Positions 1-11,340 of a stretch of 64,000 nucleotides of DNA are shown in pieces. The notes under the pieces are model-generated. The model made no database searches. It was not told the origin of the DNA and saw nothing but the letters and a program-made list of their open reading frames with translations. A program made the translations under genes and the position numbers. Position 1 is the first letter of the stretch. Every line of letters begins with the position of its first letter. The DNA comes from Microcebus murinus (lineage: Eukaryota > Chordata > Mammalia > Primates > Cheirogaleidae), in NCBI RefSeq assembly GCF_040939455.1, contig NC_134112.1:70138501-70202500 (forward strand), given 5' to 3'.

Positions 1-99
1 ACTTCCAGTACAGATAATTTTTCTATTAAAAATATTTTTTCTTTACCTTTATATACAGCAGTTCAGATCTCTCTGGGAATTTTGGCATCTAACTCTGTA

Positions 100-358
100 G
101 TTAATAGCTTAGGATCTGAAATCATATTGCCTACTTTTGTCATCTTAGCTCTGGCACTTACTAATAGTGTGATCTTGGGCAAGTCATTTAACCTCATTGT
201 ATCTTAGTTTCCACATGTGTAAAATGGGGATAATAATAACACTCACCACATATCCCTGATGGGGATACAATGATTAAAACATGTAGAGCATTTGGAACAA
301 TGCTGGGCACATAGCAAACAGTAAATAAATGTCAGCTATTAACTATTATTACTATAAT
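100..358 (+). repeat. MIR SINE, near full length
   Basis: The sequence follows the MIR consensus in order: a 'ctctggcacttac' block, the core 'gatcttgggcaagtcattta', 'tgtaaaatggggataataat', and the tail ending in 'gtaaataaatgtcagctatt' plus a (TTA)-rich end. MIR is a tRNA-derived SINE that was active early in mammalian evolution, and the divergence seen here fits that age. It has no coding function. Confidence 0.85.
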
Positions 359-434
359 GCAATATTATGTATAAGTACAATAAGTGTATGTATATATGTA
401 CTATACATTATATAATCATATGTATATTATTATA

Positions 435-575
435 AATTTTTCACATGCATTATTCATTTGAAATCCACCACAAGCCTGTTAGAGACATAGGGCTGGTATT
501 ATAGCTATTTTTGCACATAAGAAATCTAAGCCTCACAGAAATTGGATCTCTTGCCCAAAGTTTGAAAGCAGACAT
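435..575 (-). repeat. MIR SINE fragment
   Basis: The segment reads like the reverse complement of the MIR core: a 'tcatttgaaatccaccacaagcc' like block, then a diverged 'ccattttacagatgaggaaac' like block, then 'cttgcccaaag'. It is degraded and lies just upstream of an L1 3' end. The boundaries are approximate. Confidence 0.6.
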
Positions 576-592
576 TTACTTCATTGGTAGAA

Positions 593-1434
593 ATGTGAAT
601 CGGTACAGCTATTATGCAAAACAGTATGGAGGTTCCTGAAAAAAATAGGATTAGAATCACCATATGATTTAGCAATCCTACTTCTGAGTATGTAGCCAAA
701 GGAAATGAAGTCAGTACCTGGAAGAGATGTCTATGTTCCCATGTTCACTGCAGCATTATTCACCATAGCCAAGATATGGAAGATATGAGATGTTCGTGTG
801 TGTGTGTGTGTGTGTGTGTGTGTCTGTGTCTGTGTATATGTCGTACACAGGTATTTATATATGTACACAGTTGTGTGTATATACATAGGTGTCTCTGTGT
901 GTATAATACACGCACAGTGGAATGTTATTCAGCCTTAAAAAGAAGGAAGTCCTATCATTTGGGACAACCTGGAGAACTAGAGGACATTACACTAAGTGAA
1001 ATAAGCCAGACACAGAAAGACAAATACTTCATGATCTCATTCCTGTGTGGAATCTGAAGAAGTCAAACTCATGGAGGCAGAGGATGGAATGGTGGTAACC
1101 AGAGGTAGAGGGGTGAGAAAAATGGGTAATATTGGTCAAAGGGAACAAAGTTTCAGTTATGCAAGATGGATACATTCTGGAGATCTAATATATGTCATGG
1201 GGACTATAATTAATAGTGTGTTGTATACTTAAAATTTGCTAACAGAGTAGATCTTAAATGTTTTCATCATATACACACATGCACACACATACACACACCT
1301 GAAACTATGTAAGGTGGTGTATATGTTAATTAGCTTAATTATGGTAAGCATTTTACATGTCTAGGTCTATCAAAACATCACATTGTATATTTTAAATATA
1401 TACAATATTTATTTGTCAATTACACTTCAAACAA
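593..1434 (+). mobile_element. Old L1 (L1MA/L1MB-like) 3' end
   Basis: The segment matches the end of L1 ORF2 and the 3' UTR in the sense orientation: 'cagtatggaggttcctgaaa', 'catgttcactgcagcatta', 'aagtgaaataagccagacac', then the UTR blocks 'atggtggtaaccagagg' and 'gttaattagcttaatta'. The element is truncated at the 5' side and its reading frame is broken. A TG-rich microsatellite lies inside it at about 796-836, where ORF2 sequence should continue. Several short open frames here are remnants of this element and not genes. The L1MA/L1MB class is from memory of consensus sequences. Confidence 0.85.
796..836. repeat. (TG)n microsatellite inside L1
   Basis: Uninterrupted TG dinucleotides grade into TG/TC units and then into a looser TG/TA-rich stretch to about 905. 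It sits in the middle of the L1 3' end. Confidence 0.9.
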
Positions 1435-1435
1435 C

Positions 1436-3349
1436 CTGGGGAAATAAAAAATTATACCTTTACATGATAAAACACACTGACTTGTGAATATTCCAAAGTT
1501 GCCCCAGGGCCCAGGCTTATCATGACCCAAGCATCCGAATGAGGTGAATTTCCTGGCCAAAGGCAAGAAGCCAGGCATTTCTGTGTGTGTTCATTTCTCA
1601 TTTCAAAAAACCAGGTGTATATTTATAAATATTTAACAACAGGCTGGGCCAGGAGAGAGTTCTGATTTATAACATTTGCCCACTTCCTCTTTCTGTGGTA
1701 TAAATACTCCCACTATGGTCAATTTCAAGATATCCATCTGACATCATGGAATGTAGAGTTTGGAAAAGATGCGCACAGTCAGTTCTCCCTGTCAGGACAC
1801 TGCTGAACATAAAGGAAGAAAAATGGCTGGTCTGAGCATTTAAATTAACATTGAGGCTATTTCTCTGGCAATATTGTATAGGAATTATTGTTAAGCTGAC
1901 CACTTCAGCTGTTTTCACTTAAGACTTTAGAGCCCTCTCAAATTAGAATAACTACTTAATTATCCCTCCCAAGTCACATCTTTTTCTTTCTGTGTTTTGG
2001 TGTAGCCCTGAACGATACAAAGATGTTAACCAGTTTCTCATTTTCAAAACACACATAAGGAAGCATTGTGTGTTCTGAGATCTTTATTGGGATTCTTGGC
2101 TAAGCTAACGAGAAAATCACATTTATCAGTACTGCTCTGTACTCAGGGCAGGTGAAGGAAGGATGCTCAGATCTCTATTCAGTGATCTTCCTCTGACCTT
2201 ATCAAATGTAGATGCCACCCTTTTTCAGAAGGGCAGATTTTTTATTCCTCTGCATTCACGTGTTATGGGTCCTTGCTGGCATGAGTGGCCTGGACAGTGC
2301 TGAAAGGTCAGAGGGAGGCATATTTCCATGGTTCCCTTAACAGCCCTGTGAAAACTCAGTGTATTCAACATGGATTCTCTACTAGTTAAAGGGACCTTGA
2401 GAGAATTCAGGTTACTTTTCAATTTATCTTGTGAAATGGCCAAGAGCTATTAACTCAGAACTGACAGGTCAGGAGTTCCTAGATCCTTTCCAAACAAGAG
2501 TATACATTTGAATAATCGTGGGTTCCCAGCCTGGGCCACTGGTAAAACAGCCTTCATAGGGCACAGTACAGTTGCTTGTTGTGTCCTTGTCTTAAGCACC
2601 ATTGTACCATTTTGCATTTACTGAAAGAAAATATCCAGATGACTAAACTGATACTTTATTGTTAAATTTCCCAATGCCCTAGACATGTATTTAGTTATGG
2701 ATCAGACTGACTTAGCAGAGTATAATTGGGTTATCTACAAGTCTGGTTCTGATACGAGGCACCAATGTTCTGAATTCTCAAAATACAAAGTAGAATTGCC
2801 TGTTGAACTCTTCAAAGATCATTGGTGATTAGAAAAACCCTCCTCCACTGACATGTGGAGAAAGTGACAATGCTGGAAAGCAACTGCTCTTGATTAGAAA
2901 GGCCTGATCCTCCTCTTCCTTTTCATTTTCATACTTTCACACCCTCCTCCCATGTTCCACAGCTTCAAAACAGTCACTCAGGGACTGGCTTCTAGATTTT
3001 TCTGTATTGAGTTTGACAGTTGAGGCTTAATGATAAGTAACCTGCCTGCAGCAGAAATAACTTTATCTTGTGCAATATGGTAAGCCTTTGCCCCAGTAGT
3101 AGAAGGAGTGAGAAAAGTAGTATTCATTAAAGAACTTTATGTAAATGTATTGCAGCCTGGGTACCACAATGACATGCCATGCTTACCATACTACAGCATC
3201 TAACATCCACTTGAGCTTTTATTTATTTATTTTTTGTATTCATAAGAAATATTGCTTAACAAACTAGAAAGGAAGGAGGAAATGTTAAAAATAATCTGAG
3301 TGCTTTCATGTCAATTCGTCATGCCCTAAAAGCTGACTCGAGACAAGGA
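1436..3349. other. No recognisable feature
   Basis: No repeat family, RNA gene or convincing coding frame is recognised here. Open frames of 60-83 codons at 1667-1918 and 2225-2443 on the minus strand show no domain and no splice context. It may be unique sequence or repeats too old to see by eye. Confidence 0.5.
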
Positions 3350-3830
3350 TCTAGGTGAAGTAGTTAATTTGGGAGGTGAATCCAGGAAGCACAGTAAAAG
3401 AATGAAGGAGTAAGAAAGGAAGGAAAGAAGGAAGGCCATAAAGAGGGTGTGTTAATGGGTAGTTTACCACTATGAACAACTGGAGTTCAGTCCCCCTGGG
3501 AAGCTCAGAAAGACAATGTAAGCACACCTCCATGGCAGAAGACAGATTGGATACTTAACTATCTTCCTTCCCTCAGTGGTTGAGGATGGCTCTTGTGGAC
3601 TTTAAAAACAAGACACTTTAGGCTTGCCCTGTACTCCAGGTGGGCACGACCTCAGGCAGAGACCCTGGTGCGTAAGGTAATATATTGCATATGCTAACTA
3701 CCTACAGAATATGTAATAACTGTAGCAAAGCTGCAATTGAACCTGGAGTGGGCTGAGGATGGTGACAAGTACTGACAGTATCTGCTACAACACTCCTAGT
3801 TCAAGCATTGTTGGAGTGTGGCAGCAAGGA
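3350..3830. repeat. Probable old LTR-like repeat, family unresolved
   Basis: The stretch contains phrases that recur in mammalian interspersed repeats, such as 'gggaggtgaatccaggaagc', 'gggaagctcagaaagacaat' and 'cctcagtggttgagg', followed by a block around a polypurine run (GGAA-rich, 3415-3440). I read it as a decayed LTR. I cannot name the family or orientation, and the boundaries are rough. Confidence 0.35.
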
Positions 3831-4559
3831 ATCAAAAATGAAGAATTAAGGAATTAAAAAAAGTAAGAACTGAGTGTGGAAAGGAGAAGATGGTGGCTAC
3901 TGAATAAGCCTATAACCCCCCTCTGCCCTGTCTTCCTCTTGAGGCCCTTCTCCTCTCAGGAGATTCCCTGACCTCACACGGAACTCCCACAGCTGCAGTC
4001 ACATGGCCCACAAGTCCTAGCCACTTCTGCATTCCCTACCCTGAGCCCTACTCTTCCCTTATCAAACTTGTTGCCCATTTCATCAGAGTTACTTTCTACT
4101 CTCAAAAGAAACATATTACTGCCAGCTAAACTTTTGCATACTATTAATATAAGGTTGTTGATTAGTATATTATCTTGCCCAAGGATAGTTATACTTTATC
4201 AGTAGATCCACAGATAATGTGTTAAGGGGTTAATTAATGATATGCTTTTAGATAAAATGGCGAGCTAATGGTAGACGAATTTGGAAGGATAGGGGCCTTC
4301 TTAATTCCTTATGAGATCCTTTGCCCTAAAGGGTTTGATTAAGAAATATACTCCCATTTGAAGACTCACAGTGAATAATATATTGAAATACCTGAGAAGT
4401 CCACCTTTAAATATACTGACTTAAAGGTATATTTAACTTAGTTGCCCCCAACATATTTTACTAAAGAATGATTTAAACAATGTTTAATCTATTTTTTATT
4501 GCATTTAAAAATATATGCCATATACAAACACATATATGCAACACAAATGTTTATAAAAC
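3831..4559. other. No recognisable feature except a small hairpin
   Basis: No gene or repeat is recognised. A short inverted repeat lies at 4407-4436, with 10-bp arms 'ttaaatatac' and 'gtatatttaa' and a 10-nt loop. AT-rich hairpins of this size are common by chance. Confidence 0.4.
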
Positions 4560-4864
4560 AATAATAATAATCTATTGAATACCTGTGAATCTACCACACA
4601 ATCCATGAATGAAGAATTTACCAATGACTTGGCATGCAGCTACATGGTCTTTTCCATACTCCTTTTTATCTCACTATCAGAAATAACTAACTCTACCCTA
4701 ATTTTGCATTTATCATCGCTTTGCTTTTTTTTTTAAGAAAAATAGTTTTTATTAAATATGACTGACGAATAAAAAATACATTGGTTATTTGTGTTTGTTT
4801 TCAAGATTTATAAAAACATTATGTGCAGTGGTCTGGGACTTGTGACTTTTTCAAATTTATTTAC

Positions 4865-4899
<35 letters not shown>

Positions 4900-5570
4900 T
4901 TTTTTTTTTTTTTCAGACAGAGTCTTGCTCTATTGCCTGGGCTAGAGTGCCATGGTGTTAGCCTAGCTCACAGCAATCTCAAAACTCCTGAGCTCAAGCA
5001 ATCCTCCTGCTTTAGTCTTCTGAGTAGGTGGGACTACAGGCGCTTGCCAGCACGCCCAGGTAATTTTTTGTATGTTTGTTTCTATTTTTAGTTGAATGGC
5101 TAATTTGTTTTCTATTTTTAGTAGAGACAGGGTCTCTCTCTAGCTCAGGCTAGTCTTGAACCCCTGACTTCAAGTGATCCTCCCACCTCTGCCTCCCAGA
5201 ATGCTAGGATTACAGGCGTGAACCACCATGCCTGCCCTAAAATTTATTTTTTAATGTTACATATTTAAGAGCCATCTAAATGGTTGCATGTAACATGTAG
5301 CTACAGAGTATTTCTTTTCATTGCTGTATAAAATTACATTATAAATATATTTTATTTATCCAATTTCCTATTTATTTATATTTGAATTTTTTCCAGTATT
5401 TTGTTACTATGAGTAATGTTTCTATAAATGTTCTTGTACGTGTTCGCTGGTACACTTGTGCAAGAGTTTGTACATTAATGTGCAAGTGATGATTTATGTA
5501 CCAAGGTATAGCTATATATGAAAATGTTCAACTTTACAGAATAATTATCACTGTTTTCAGAAGTTCGTGA
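4560..5570 (-). mobile_element. Old L1 (L1ME-like) fragment split by an Alu
   Basis: Read on the minus strand this is the end of L1 ORF2 plus 3' UTR. On the plus strand the markers are 'gaatctaccacacaatcca', 'tttgcatttatcatcgcttt', 'ttttcattgctgtataaaat', 'gagtaatgtttctataaatg' and 'gtacatt...gtgcaag', in the order expected for an antisense L1ME. An Alu with its TAAA-type tail (4853-5249) splits it, so the two halves at 4560-4852 and 5250-5570 belong to the same copy. Subfamily is tentative. Confidence 0.65.
4853..5249 (-). mobile_element. Alu SINE (strepsirrhine type) with (TTTA)n tail
   Basis: A dimeric Alu lies in antisense orientation, with body 4914-5237. Its 3' tail appears as a T run preceded by a (TTTA)n microsatellite at 4855-4902. 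Markers are 'cagagtcttgctctattgcc', 'ctagctcacagcaatctc', 'gtgggactacaggcgcttg' and 'gctaggattacaggcg'. Matching 10-bp direct repeats 'aaatttattt' at 4853-4862 and 5240-5249 are a plausible target-site duplication. The A-rich linker and 'tagttgaatggctaatttg' region resemble lemur Alu elements. It sits inside the old L1. Confidence 0.85.
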
Positions 5571-6057
5571 GAATGAGCCAGGCTGTTTTTTATCCAGCAT
5601 GCTGAGTTCCACCAGAACTTTGTCACATTTTGTTATTGTAAACAACCTCCAAGGATCGAAGAAGCTAACCTCCTAAAGCAAAGTCTGCATTCAAGCTCAT
5701 TTGTATTCAAGCATTCTCTACCTTGAGAAAAAAAAAGGTATTAACCAAAACAGAACAGAAAACAAGAGAAAAGGAGTGCATTTTTTCCTCTCAAAAGGGT
5801 TCTCTGTTTGGAAAAAGGGAGATAACTGTACCATGCTTCCTCAAACTCTTCTGGGATTCTTTCATGTCACTCTCCCCCAGCTTTTGGGTAATTTGGAGTT
5901 CAGCAAATGCACACATGTCATGTGCAACCCATAAAGAACTGAAGACAGCTGGATGTACCAGCCCCGTTAGAGATTATCATTGGAAAAGGCACCATGGTTG
6001 GCAAATTAATAGAGATTTGTTTAGGCAACAATGGATTCTATGCATTCTATGAACTTC
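5571..6057. other. No recognisable feature; unsupported open frames
   Basis: Two overlapping plus-strand frames (5701-5934 and 5723-6052, 77 and 109 codons) cover this stretch. Neither encodes a recognisable domain, and two overlapping frames of similar length argue for chance openness. I do not call a gene. Confidence 0.5.
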
Positions 6058-7572
6058 TTTTTAAATTTATTTTTAATTTTTTTTATTTTAGCATATTATG
6101 GGGATATAAGTGTTAAGGTTACATATATTGCCCATGCCCTCCCTTCCCCTTGAGACAGAGCCTCAAGCATGACCATCCCCCAAACGTTGCACATCTCACT
6201 TATTGTGTTTGTATATACTCATCCCCTCCTCCCCCTTCCCACCCACCCGACATCTGATAATGTTATTCCTATATGTTCACTGAGGTGTTGACTTGTTAAT
6301 ATCAATTTGCTGGTGAGTACATGTGGTGCTTGTTTTTCCATTCTTCAGATACTTCACTTAGTAGAATGGGTTCCAGCTTTATCCAGGAAAATACAAGAGG
6401 TGCCGTATCACCATTGTTTCTTAAAGCTAAATAGTACTCCATGGTATAAATATACCACATTTTATTAATCCACTCATGAATTGATGGGCCCTTGGGTTGT
6501 TTCCACAACTTTGCAATTGTGAATTGTGCTGCTATAAACATTCGAGTGCAGGTGTCTTTTTCATAAAGTGACCTTTGATCTTTTGGGTAGATGCCCAGTA
6601 GTGGAATTGCTGGATCAAATGGTAGATTCACTTGTATCGCTTTAAGGTATCTCCATATTATTTTCCACAGAGGCTGAACTAGTTTGCAGTCCCACCAGCA
6701 GTGTAGGAGTGTTCCTATCTCTCTGTATCCATGCCAACATTTATTGTTTGGGGACTTTTTGATAAAGGCCATTCTCACTGGAGTTAAGTGATATCTCATT
6801 GTGGTTTTGATTTGCATTTCCCTGATCATTAGAGATGTCGAGTATTTTTTCATATGTTTGTTGGCCATTATTCCATCTTCTTTTCAGAAGTTTCTGTTCA
6901 TGTCCTTTGCCCATTTTTTGATAGGGTTGTTTGATTTTTTTCTTGCTGATTTTCCTGAGTTCTAAATAGATTCTAGTTATCAGCCCTTTATCAGATGTGT
7001 AGCTTGTGAAAATTTTCTCCCATTCTGTGGGGTGTCTGTTTGCTCTCTTGACAGTTTCTTTGGCTGTGCAGAAGCTTTTTAATTTGATCAGGTCCCATTT
7101 ATTTCTTTTTGTTGATGCTGTGATTGCCTTTGGGGTCTTCTTCATAAATTCTTTGCCTAGGTCGATGTCTAGAAGAGTATTTCCAACGTTTTTCTCTAGA
7201 ATTCTAATAGTTTCACACCTAAGATTCAAGTCTGTTACCCAGCGTGAGTTGATTTTTGTGAGAGTTGAAAGGTGTGGGTCTTGTTTCAGTCGTCTGCATG
7301 TGGCTATCCAGTTTTCCCAGCACCATTTATTGAATAAGGATTCTTTTCCCCAGTGTATGTTTGTGTCTTGTTTGTCGAAGATTAATTGGCTATATGAGGA
7401 TGGTTTTATATCTGGGTTCTCTGTTCTGTTCCACTGGCCAATGCCCCTGTTTTTGTGCCAGTAACAAGCTGTTTTAATTACTATAGCCTTGTAGTATAGT
7501 TTGAAGTCTGGTAAATTGATACCTTCTATATTGTTTTTATTGCCTAGGATTGATTTTGTTATATGGGATCTT
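6058..7572 (-). mobile_element. L1 retrotransposon, 5'-truncated, lemur-type 3' end
   Basis: A LINE-1 copy lies in antisense orientation. Its A-rich 3' end appears as T/A-rich sequence at 6058-6090, followed by 'gcatattatggggatataag', which I associate with strepsirrhine L1 3' UTRs. A polypyrimidine-rich UTR runs to about 6300, then the C-terminal third of ORF2 up to about 7572, where the copy is truncated. No clear target-site duplication is visible. ORF2 is disrupted (see the separate entry). The copy is younger than the surrounding L1M fragments because its coding sequence still reads through over several hundred codons. Confidence 0.9.
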
Positions 7573-7577
7573 CTCAT
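6302..7577 (-). pseudogene. L1 ORF2 C-terminal remnant
   Basis: ORF2 encodes the endonuclease and reverse transcriptase that copies L1 RNA into the genome. Only the region downstream of the reverse transcriptase core is present. Two frames carry it. Frame one spans 7577-6741 and includes '[20 protein letters not shown]', '[12 protein letters not shown]' and '[19 protein letters not shown]'. Frame two spans 6868-6302 and includes '[18 protein letters not shown]', '[13 protein letters not shown]', '[14 protein letters not shown]' and '[13 protein letters not shown]'. The frames meet through a one-base offset at about 6927-6941 (plus-strand 'gttgtttgattttttt'), followed by a TGA stop in the second frame at 6894-6896. 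The endonuclease and RT catalytic motifs are absent, so it cannot be autonomous. Confidence 0.9.
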
Positions 7578-8578
7578 ATAGTCTTCAGTGGTGGTTCTAT
7601 TACCATAGTGAGTTTAAGCATGTATCAATTAGGCTATCATAGAAATTGCTGCCTGTGCTTAATTGACTATTTCAGTCCTAATGTTTTCTTTGAGATGTAT
7701 TCATTTCATATGAGCATAAACTCATGTAACAGATATGCTGAGTGTGTGGTTGACTTGTATCTTTCCATAAAAGTTGTTCCATACTGGTGTGGCTTTGCTG
7801 CTACAGCTCAAGTGGTCCAATATCCTAAATGAATAGCCAGACCATTAAGATAGTTTATTAATTTGTACAAAGGTATATTTTTATCAATATTGGGATGATG
7901 TGGTATATAGCTAGGAAAACCGTCTGAAGTTAGCCTACTGTGGGAAGCATCAACTGCTGTAAAACTTCAGCAACTTATCATCATTATGGCATATGACATT
8001 TTTGGAGTTTTTCCCATGTTGGAAGGACACCATTTTAGCAATAAATCATGGCAAGTCTTGTAGGCTCACACTGAGTCATAAGATTGGGCAAAACAGTAAG
8101 TGAGGCTATCTATGGGATAAGTATTTGTTTATAAAATTTGCTAAGATGTTGGTAATGTTATTTCCATTGCACAATGTGAAATTTGAGAGGCTTGTCTCAT
8201 CTAATGAGTGTTTAATGCAAAGCACATTCACAGTGGAAAAAGATCATCAGGTCAGAGTGTCTTAGACAAGCTAGAGGTTGCTACTCAGCCCAGATGCCAA
8301 GGATAACTGGGGAAGTCTAATTGCCAAAGGTCCCAATAAGCTGTGAGATTGTTCTCACCCACCTATGGGGGACTGAAGGAGTAAGGAGCTCCAGGACAGA
8401 GCCTGTTTTATTGTTGCCTGAATTTCCTCCAAGTTCTTCTTATAGGCACCTTTTCTCAAATTTGGCAGTATTTGGTGAGTTGGTATAGAGTTTACAAATT
8501 CCATTTTTAGAGCACTTCATTTCTAAATCCAAAGAAGCCCCATCTAAGGTTGAGTTTCATTATACATATATATATATA
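7573..8578. other. No recognisable feature
   Basis: No gene or named repeat is recognised. A short TA-rich run lies at 8560-8578, just before the first copy of a 178-bp duplicated segment. Confidence 0.5.
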
Positions 8579-8756
8579 AATCCTTTTTACCACTATTTTA
8601 TTATGATTTAATTTGTTACTTTATATTGATTCCTCTATTAAATGCACATCTATGCATACATTTTATCTCTCTTAGGCTCAATATCCTCTTCTATAAATCT
8701 TTTCTTTTTTTCTTTTTTGAGTAAATAGCAACTAAAAAAAGTAGCATGTTTTAGTT
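8579..8756. repeat. 178-bp direct repeat, copy 1
   Basis: This segment occurs again at 10092-10269 in the same orientation with no gaps. By eye there are only three differences (about 98% identity), all T here and C in copy 2. It begins 'aatcctttttaccactattt' and ends near 'gtagcatgttttagtt'. I do not recognise it as a known transposon, so a local duplication is the simplest reading. Confidence 0.9.
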
Positions 8757-8801
8757 ATATATATTACATATATATAATATCTAATATATAAACATATATA
8801 T

Positions 8802-8803
<2 letters not shown>

Positions 8804-8876
<73 letters not shown>
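8804..8876. repeat. Compound (CA)n(TA)n microsatellite
   Basis: About 30 bp of pure CA (8804-8834) is followed by about 42 bp of pure TA. It directly abuts the 3' tail side of an antisense Alu and may have grown from that tail. Pure arrays of this kind are usually polymorphic. Confidence 0.95.
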
Positions 8877-8878
<2 letters not shown>

Positions 8879-8879
<1 letters not shown>

Positions 8880-9150
8880 TTTTTTAAACAGAGTCTGTTT
8901 AAACTGTTGCCTGGGCTAGCATGCAATGGCATCACCATAGCTCACTGCAACCTCAAACTCCTGGTATCAAGGAATCCTCCTGCCTCACATCTTGCGTAAC
9001 TGAGACTACTGGTGTACACTACCACATCCAGCTATTTTTCTATTTTTTGTAGAGATGGGATCTGATTGTTGCCCAGGCTGGTCTCAAAATCCTGCCCTCA
9101 AGTGATCCTCCTGTCTCAGCCTTCCAAAATGCTAGGATTACAAGCACGAG
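8879..9150 (-). mobile_element. Alu SINE, diverged
   Basis: Antisense Alu markers are 'gttgcctgggctagcatgca', 'catagctcactgcaacctca', 'tttttgtagagatgggatct' and 'gcccaggctggtctcaaaat', ending in 'gctaggattacaagcacgag'. The last 20 or so bases of the consensus 5' end are missing. It lies between the two copies of the 178-bp repeat. Confidence 0.85.
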
Positions 9151-9229
9151 TATATTTTTTTCTAACACTTCATGTCTTTTTACTACATTTTTGAAATTTT
9201 TTGTACATAATTCCAGTTCAATAATTGAT

Positions 9230-9860
9230 TTCTTATTTGTGTCTTATCTTCTATTTACACTGTCTGTTGAGGTCTTTTTTCCCCCAAAATTTGTGGTTTT
9301 CATTTTTGAAGTACCGCTTTCTTTTTTGAGAATCCATCAGTTTAATTCCTGATAGTGTTTGTTTTATGCTCATCTTTGTTAAGGTATTTTTGTTTCTTTA
9401 AACACTCCATATGTCATGTCATTATTTGAGTTGTCTAATAATTCTAATATTAGTATTTCTTAGTGTCTAAATCTTTTGTTTATTGTTTCTTTTACTCTTT
9501 CACATCATAGCTGGCTTTCCATGTGTTTGATGATCTTCATTTGTAAGTGCTTCACTCAATCTTTATCTGTTTTGTGAGCCTAAAGTGGGAAAGCCTTCCT
9601 CCAAAAAGCATTTTTGTTTGTGGGTGACTGGAGGAGATATCAATCTGGATTTTGCAAGGCAATCCCCGTCCTAACTTCTCTACCATACCAGAAGAGCCTC
9701 AGCATCTTGATAACAATGCTGCTATTGGCATCTTAACCTCTCATCTTTCTGGTCCCAGCTCCACTCCATCAATATGGTTCCAGTTTGCAGTTACTGTGTA
9801 CCTGTGTGAGTGGGACAGAGAGGTTTGGAAGACATACCTTTCATCTTAGGAAACTACCAT
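9230..9860 (-). mobile_element. Old L1M 3' UTR fragment
   Basis: The stretch has the character of an antisense L1ME/L1MC 3' UTR: 'ctttaaacactccatatgtc', 'gtctaataattctaatatta', 'tcacatcatagctggctttc', and later a GC-richer segment. An open frame of 65 codons at 9652-9849 lies within it and is not supported as a gene. Divergence is high and the boundaries are soft. Confidence 0.5.
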
Positions 9861-10091
9861 TACTTCAAAGAGTACCTTATGCACCAAATAGGTTTATTTA
9901 TTTTTTTGAATAGTGGAAGAATCCATTAAAACATCTAATCAGCCAGAATGCCAGAAAGAGTATAGAAATCTTTCAGTAGTAATATAGTTAATATACATTA
10001 ACAATTTGGGGACATTTGTATTTTAAGATATACAGCTTAGGAACTAATAAAAGTCCAAAACACTAGATTGATTTCAGAGGACTTAGGTTGG

Positions 10092-10269
10092 AATCCTTTT
10101 TACCACTATTTTATTATGATTTAATTTGTTACCTTATATTGATTCCTCTATTAAATGCACATCTACGCATACATTTTATCTCTCTTAGGCTCAATATCCT
10201 CTTCTATAAATCTTTTCTTTTTTTCTTTTTTGAGTAAATAGCAACTAAAAAAAGTAGCATGTTTCAGTT
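10092..10269. repeat. 178-bp direct repeat, copy 2
   Basis: This is the second copy of the segment at 8579-8756, offset by 1,513 bp. Flanking sequence differs on both sides, so only this segment was duplicated and not the 1.5 kb between. No target-site duplication or A tail is apparent at its edges, which argues against simple retroposition. Confidence 0.9.
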
Positions 10270-10959
10270 TCAGGCCTATACGATTTTTCTCTGGCGATTA
10301 AGAATAAAGTGACAAAAAGTTTGTAAAGAAACAAAATGACAAATAGTTTGGATAGTCCATAAAATAGTTTTCTGTCATTTTTGTTGAATATGAGATATTA
10401 TTATCCATTAAGATTTTTTTCTTCTTTTTTTTTTTTCCTTTTTGTTTTTTTTTTAGTACACATGCAGGTCAAAGATTTTTTTTTCTTAAATGAGCTTAAA
10501 AACAGCTCTCTGTTCTTCTAGTAGGTGAGTCTTCCTTGATTTACACATGATGAAATCAGCAAGTACATAGAAACTTTTATATGTTCACTATACAATTGAT
10601 GGAAAGTTATGAATAAGCCAGGAATATAGACTCTCTGTTCTGGAATACAATGTATATAAATATCCTTTTTAGATCCATTGTAATGATTTATTTTGAGTCA
10701 CTGTCTTTATTAAAAATTACTTATGCATAGAATTAATATGTTTGATTTTTATCAAATGAGCCAGAATGTTTTAAGATGACTTTTATTTTATAACCCAATC
10801 ATTTTTCTCAATATTTTAGCATATTATGATGTATGGACATATCTAATTAAAGGCAAAATTAAAATGTGAATTCTTCAATTTAGTTTTTTCTAAGAAATAT
10901 TTAAGCACATAAAAGAATCTATAGCTGTATCTATGTTCTCTTTAACATATAAATTTTTT
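10270..10959. other. AT-rich sequence without recognised feature
   Basis: The stretch includes T-rich runs at 10410-10485. No gene or named repeat is recognised. Confidence 0.5.
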
Positions 10960-11340
10960 GTTAACTTTTTATTGGAATTTAACTCTATATCTCATGTTTA
11001 TCCATCTCAACATATACAAAAGTCCTTATTTTTCAATGATTATATAAATGTACTATTCTCTAGATAGATACATTATTTCAAGTTTTATTTATTAAAGTCA
11101 TGCTGAAGTGAATACTGGAATGTATGTCCTTGCTCAGTTGGACAAATTATCCATAGGAAAAATTCTTAGAAGCAAAATGTCAGATTAAAAGATAAATTAA
11201 TTTCTTCTCAAATAAGTCACACAAATTACGTTCTCCATAATAGCTTGTGGGATTGCCTACTTTCTATATCTTTGCCAACACTGTATATTACCAAATTCAA
11301 TTTTTGTCATTCTGGTAGTTGTGAGATGTGATGATATTTT
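10960..11340 (-). mobile_element. Old L1M ORF2 3' fragment
   Basis: The antisense sequence resembles the end of L1 ORF2: 'gctgaagtgaatactgg', 'attcttagaagcaaaatg', 'tctttgccaacactgtatat' and 'tgtcattctggtagttgtga'. It is heavily diverged and non-coding. Confidence 0.6.

Noticed and set aside
2008..2036. Short resemblance to U6 snRNA ('gaacgatacaaagatgttaa')
   Set aside because: The similarity does not extend to either side, so it is likely chance.
5723..6052. 109-codon plus-strand frame
   Set aside because: It overlaps a 77-codon frame in another phase, is low in complexity at its start, and ends at an L1 tail.
7006..7464. 152-codon plus-strand open frame, the longest outside the L1 sense frames
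   Set aside because: It lies entirely antisense to L1 ORF2 sequence and has no independent similarity.
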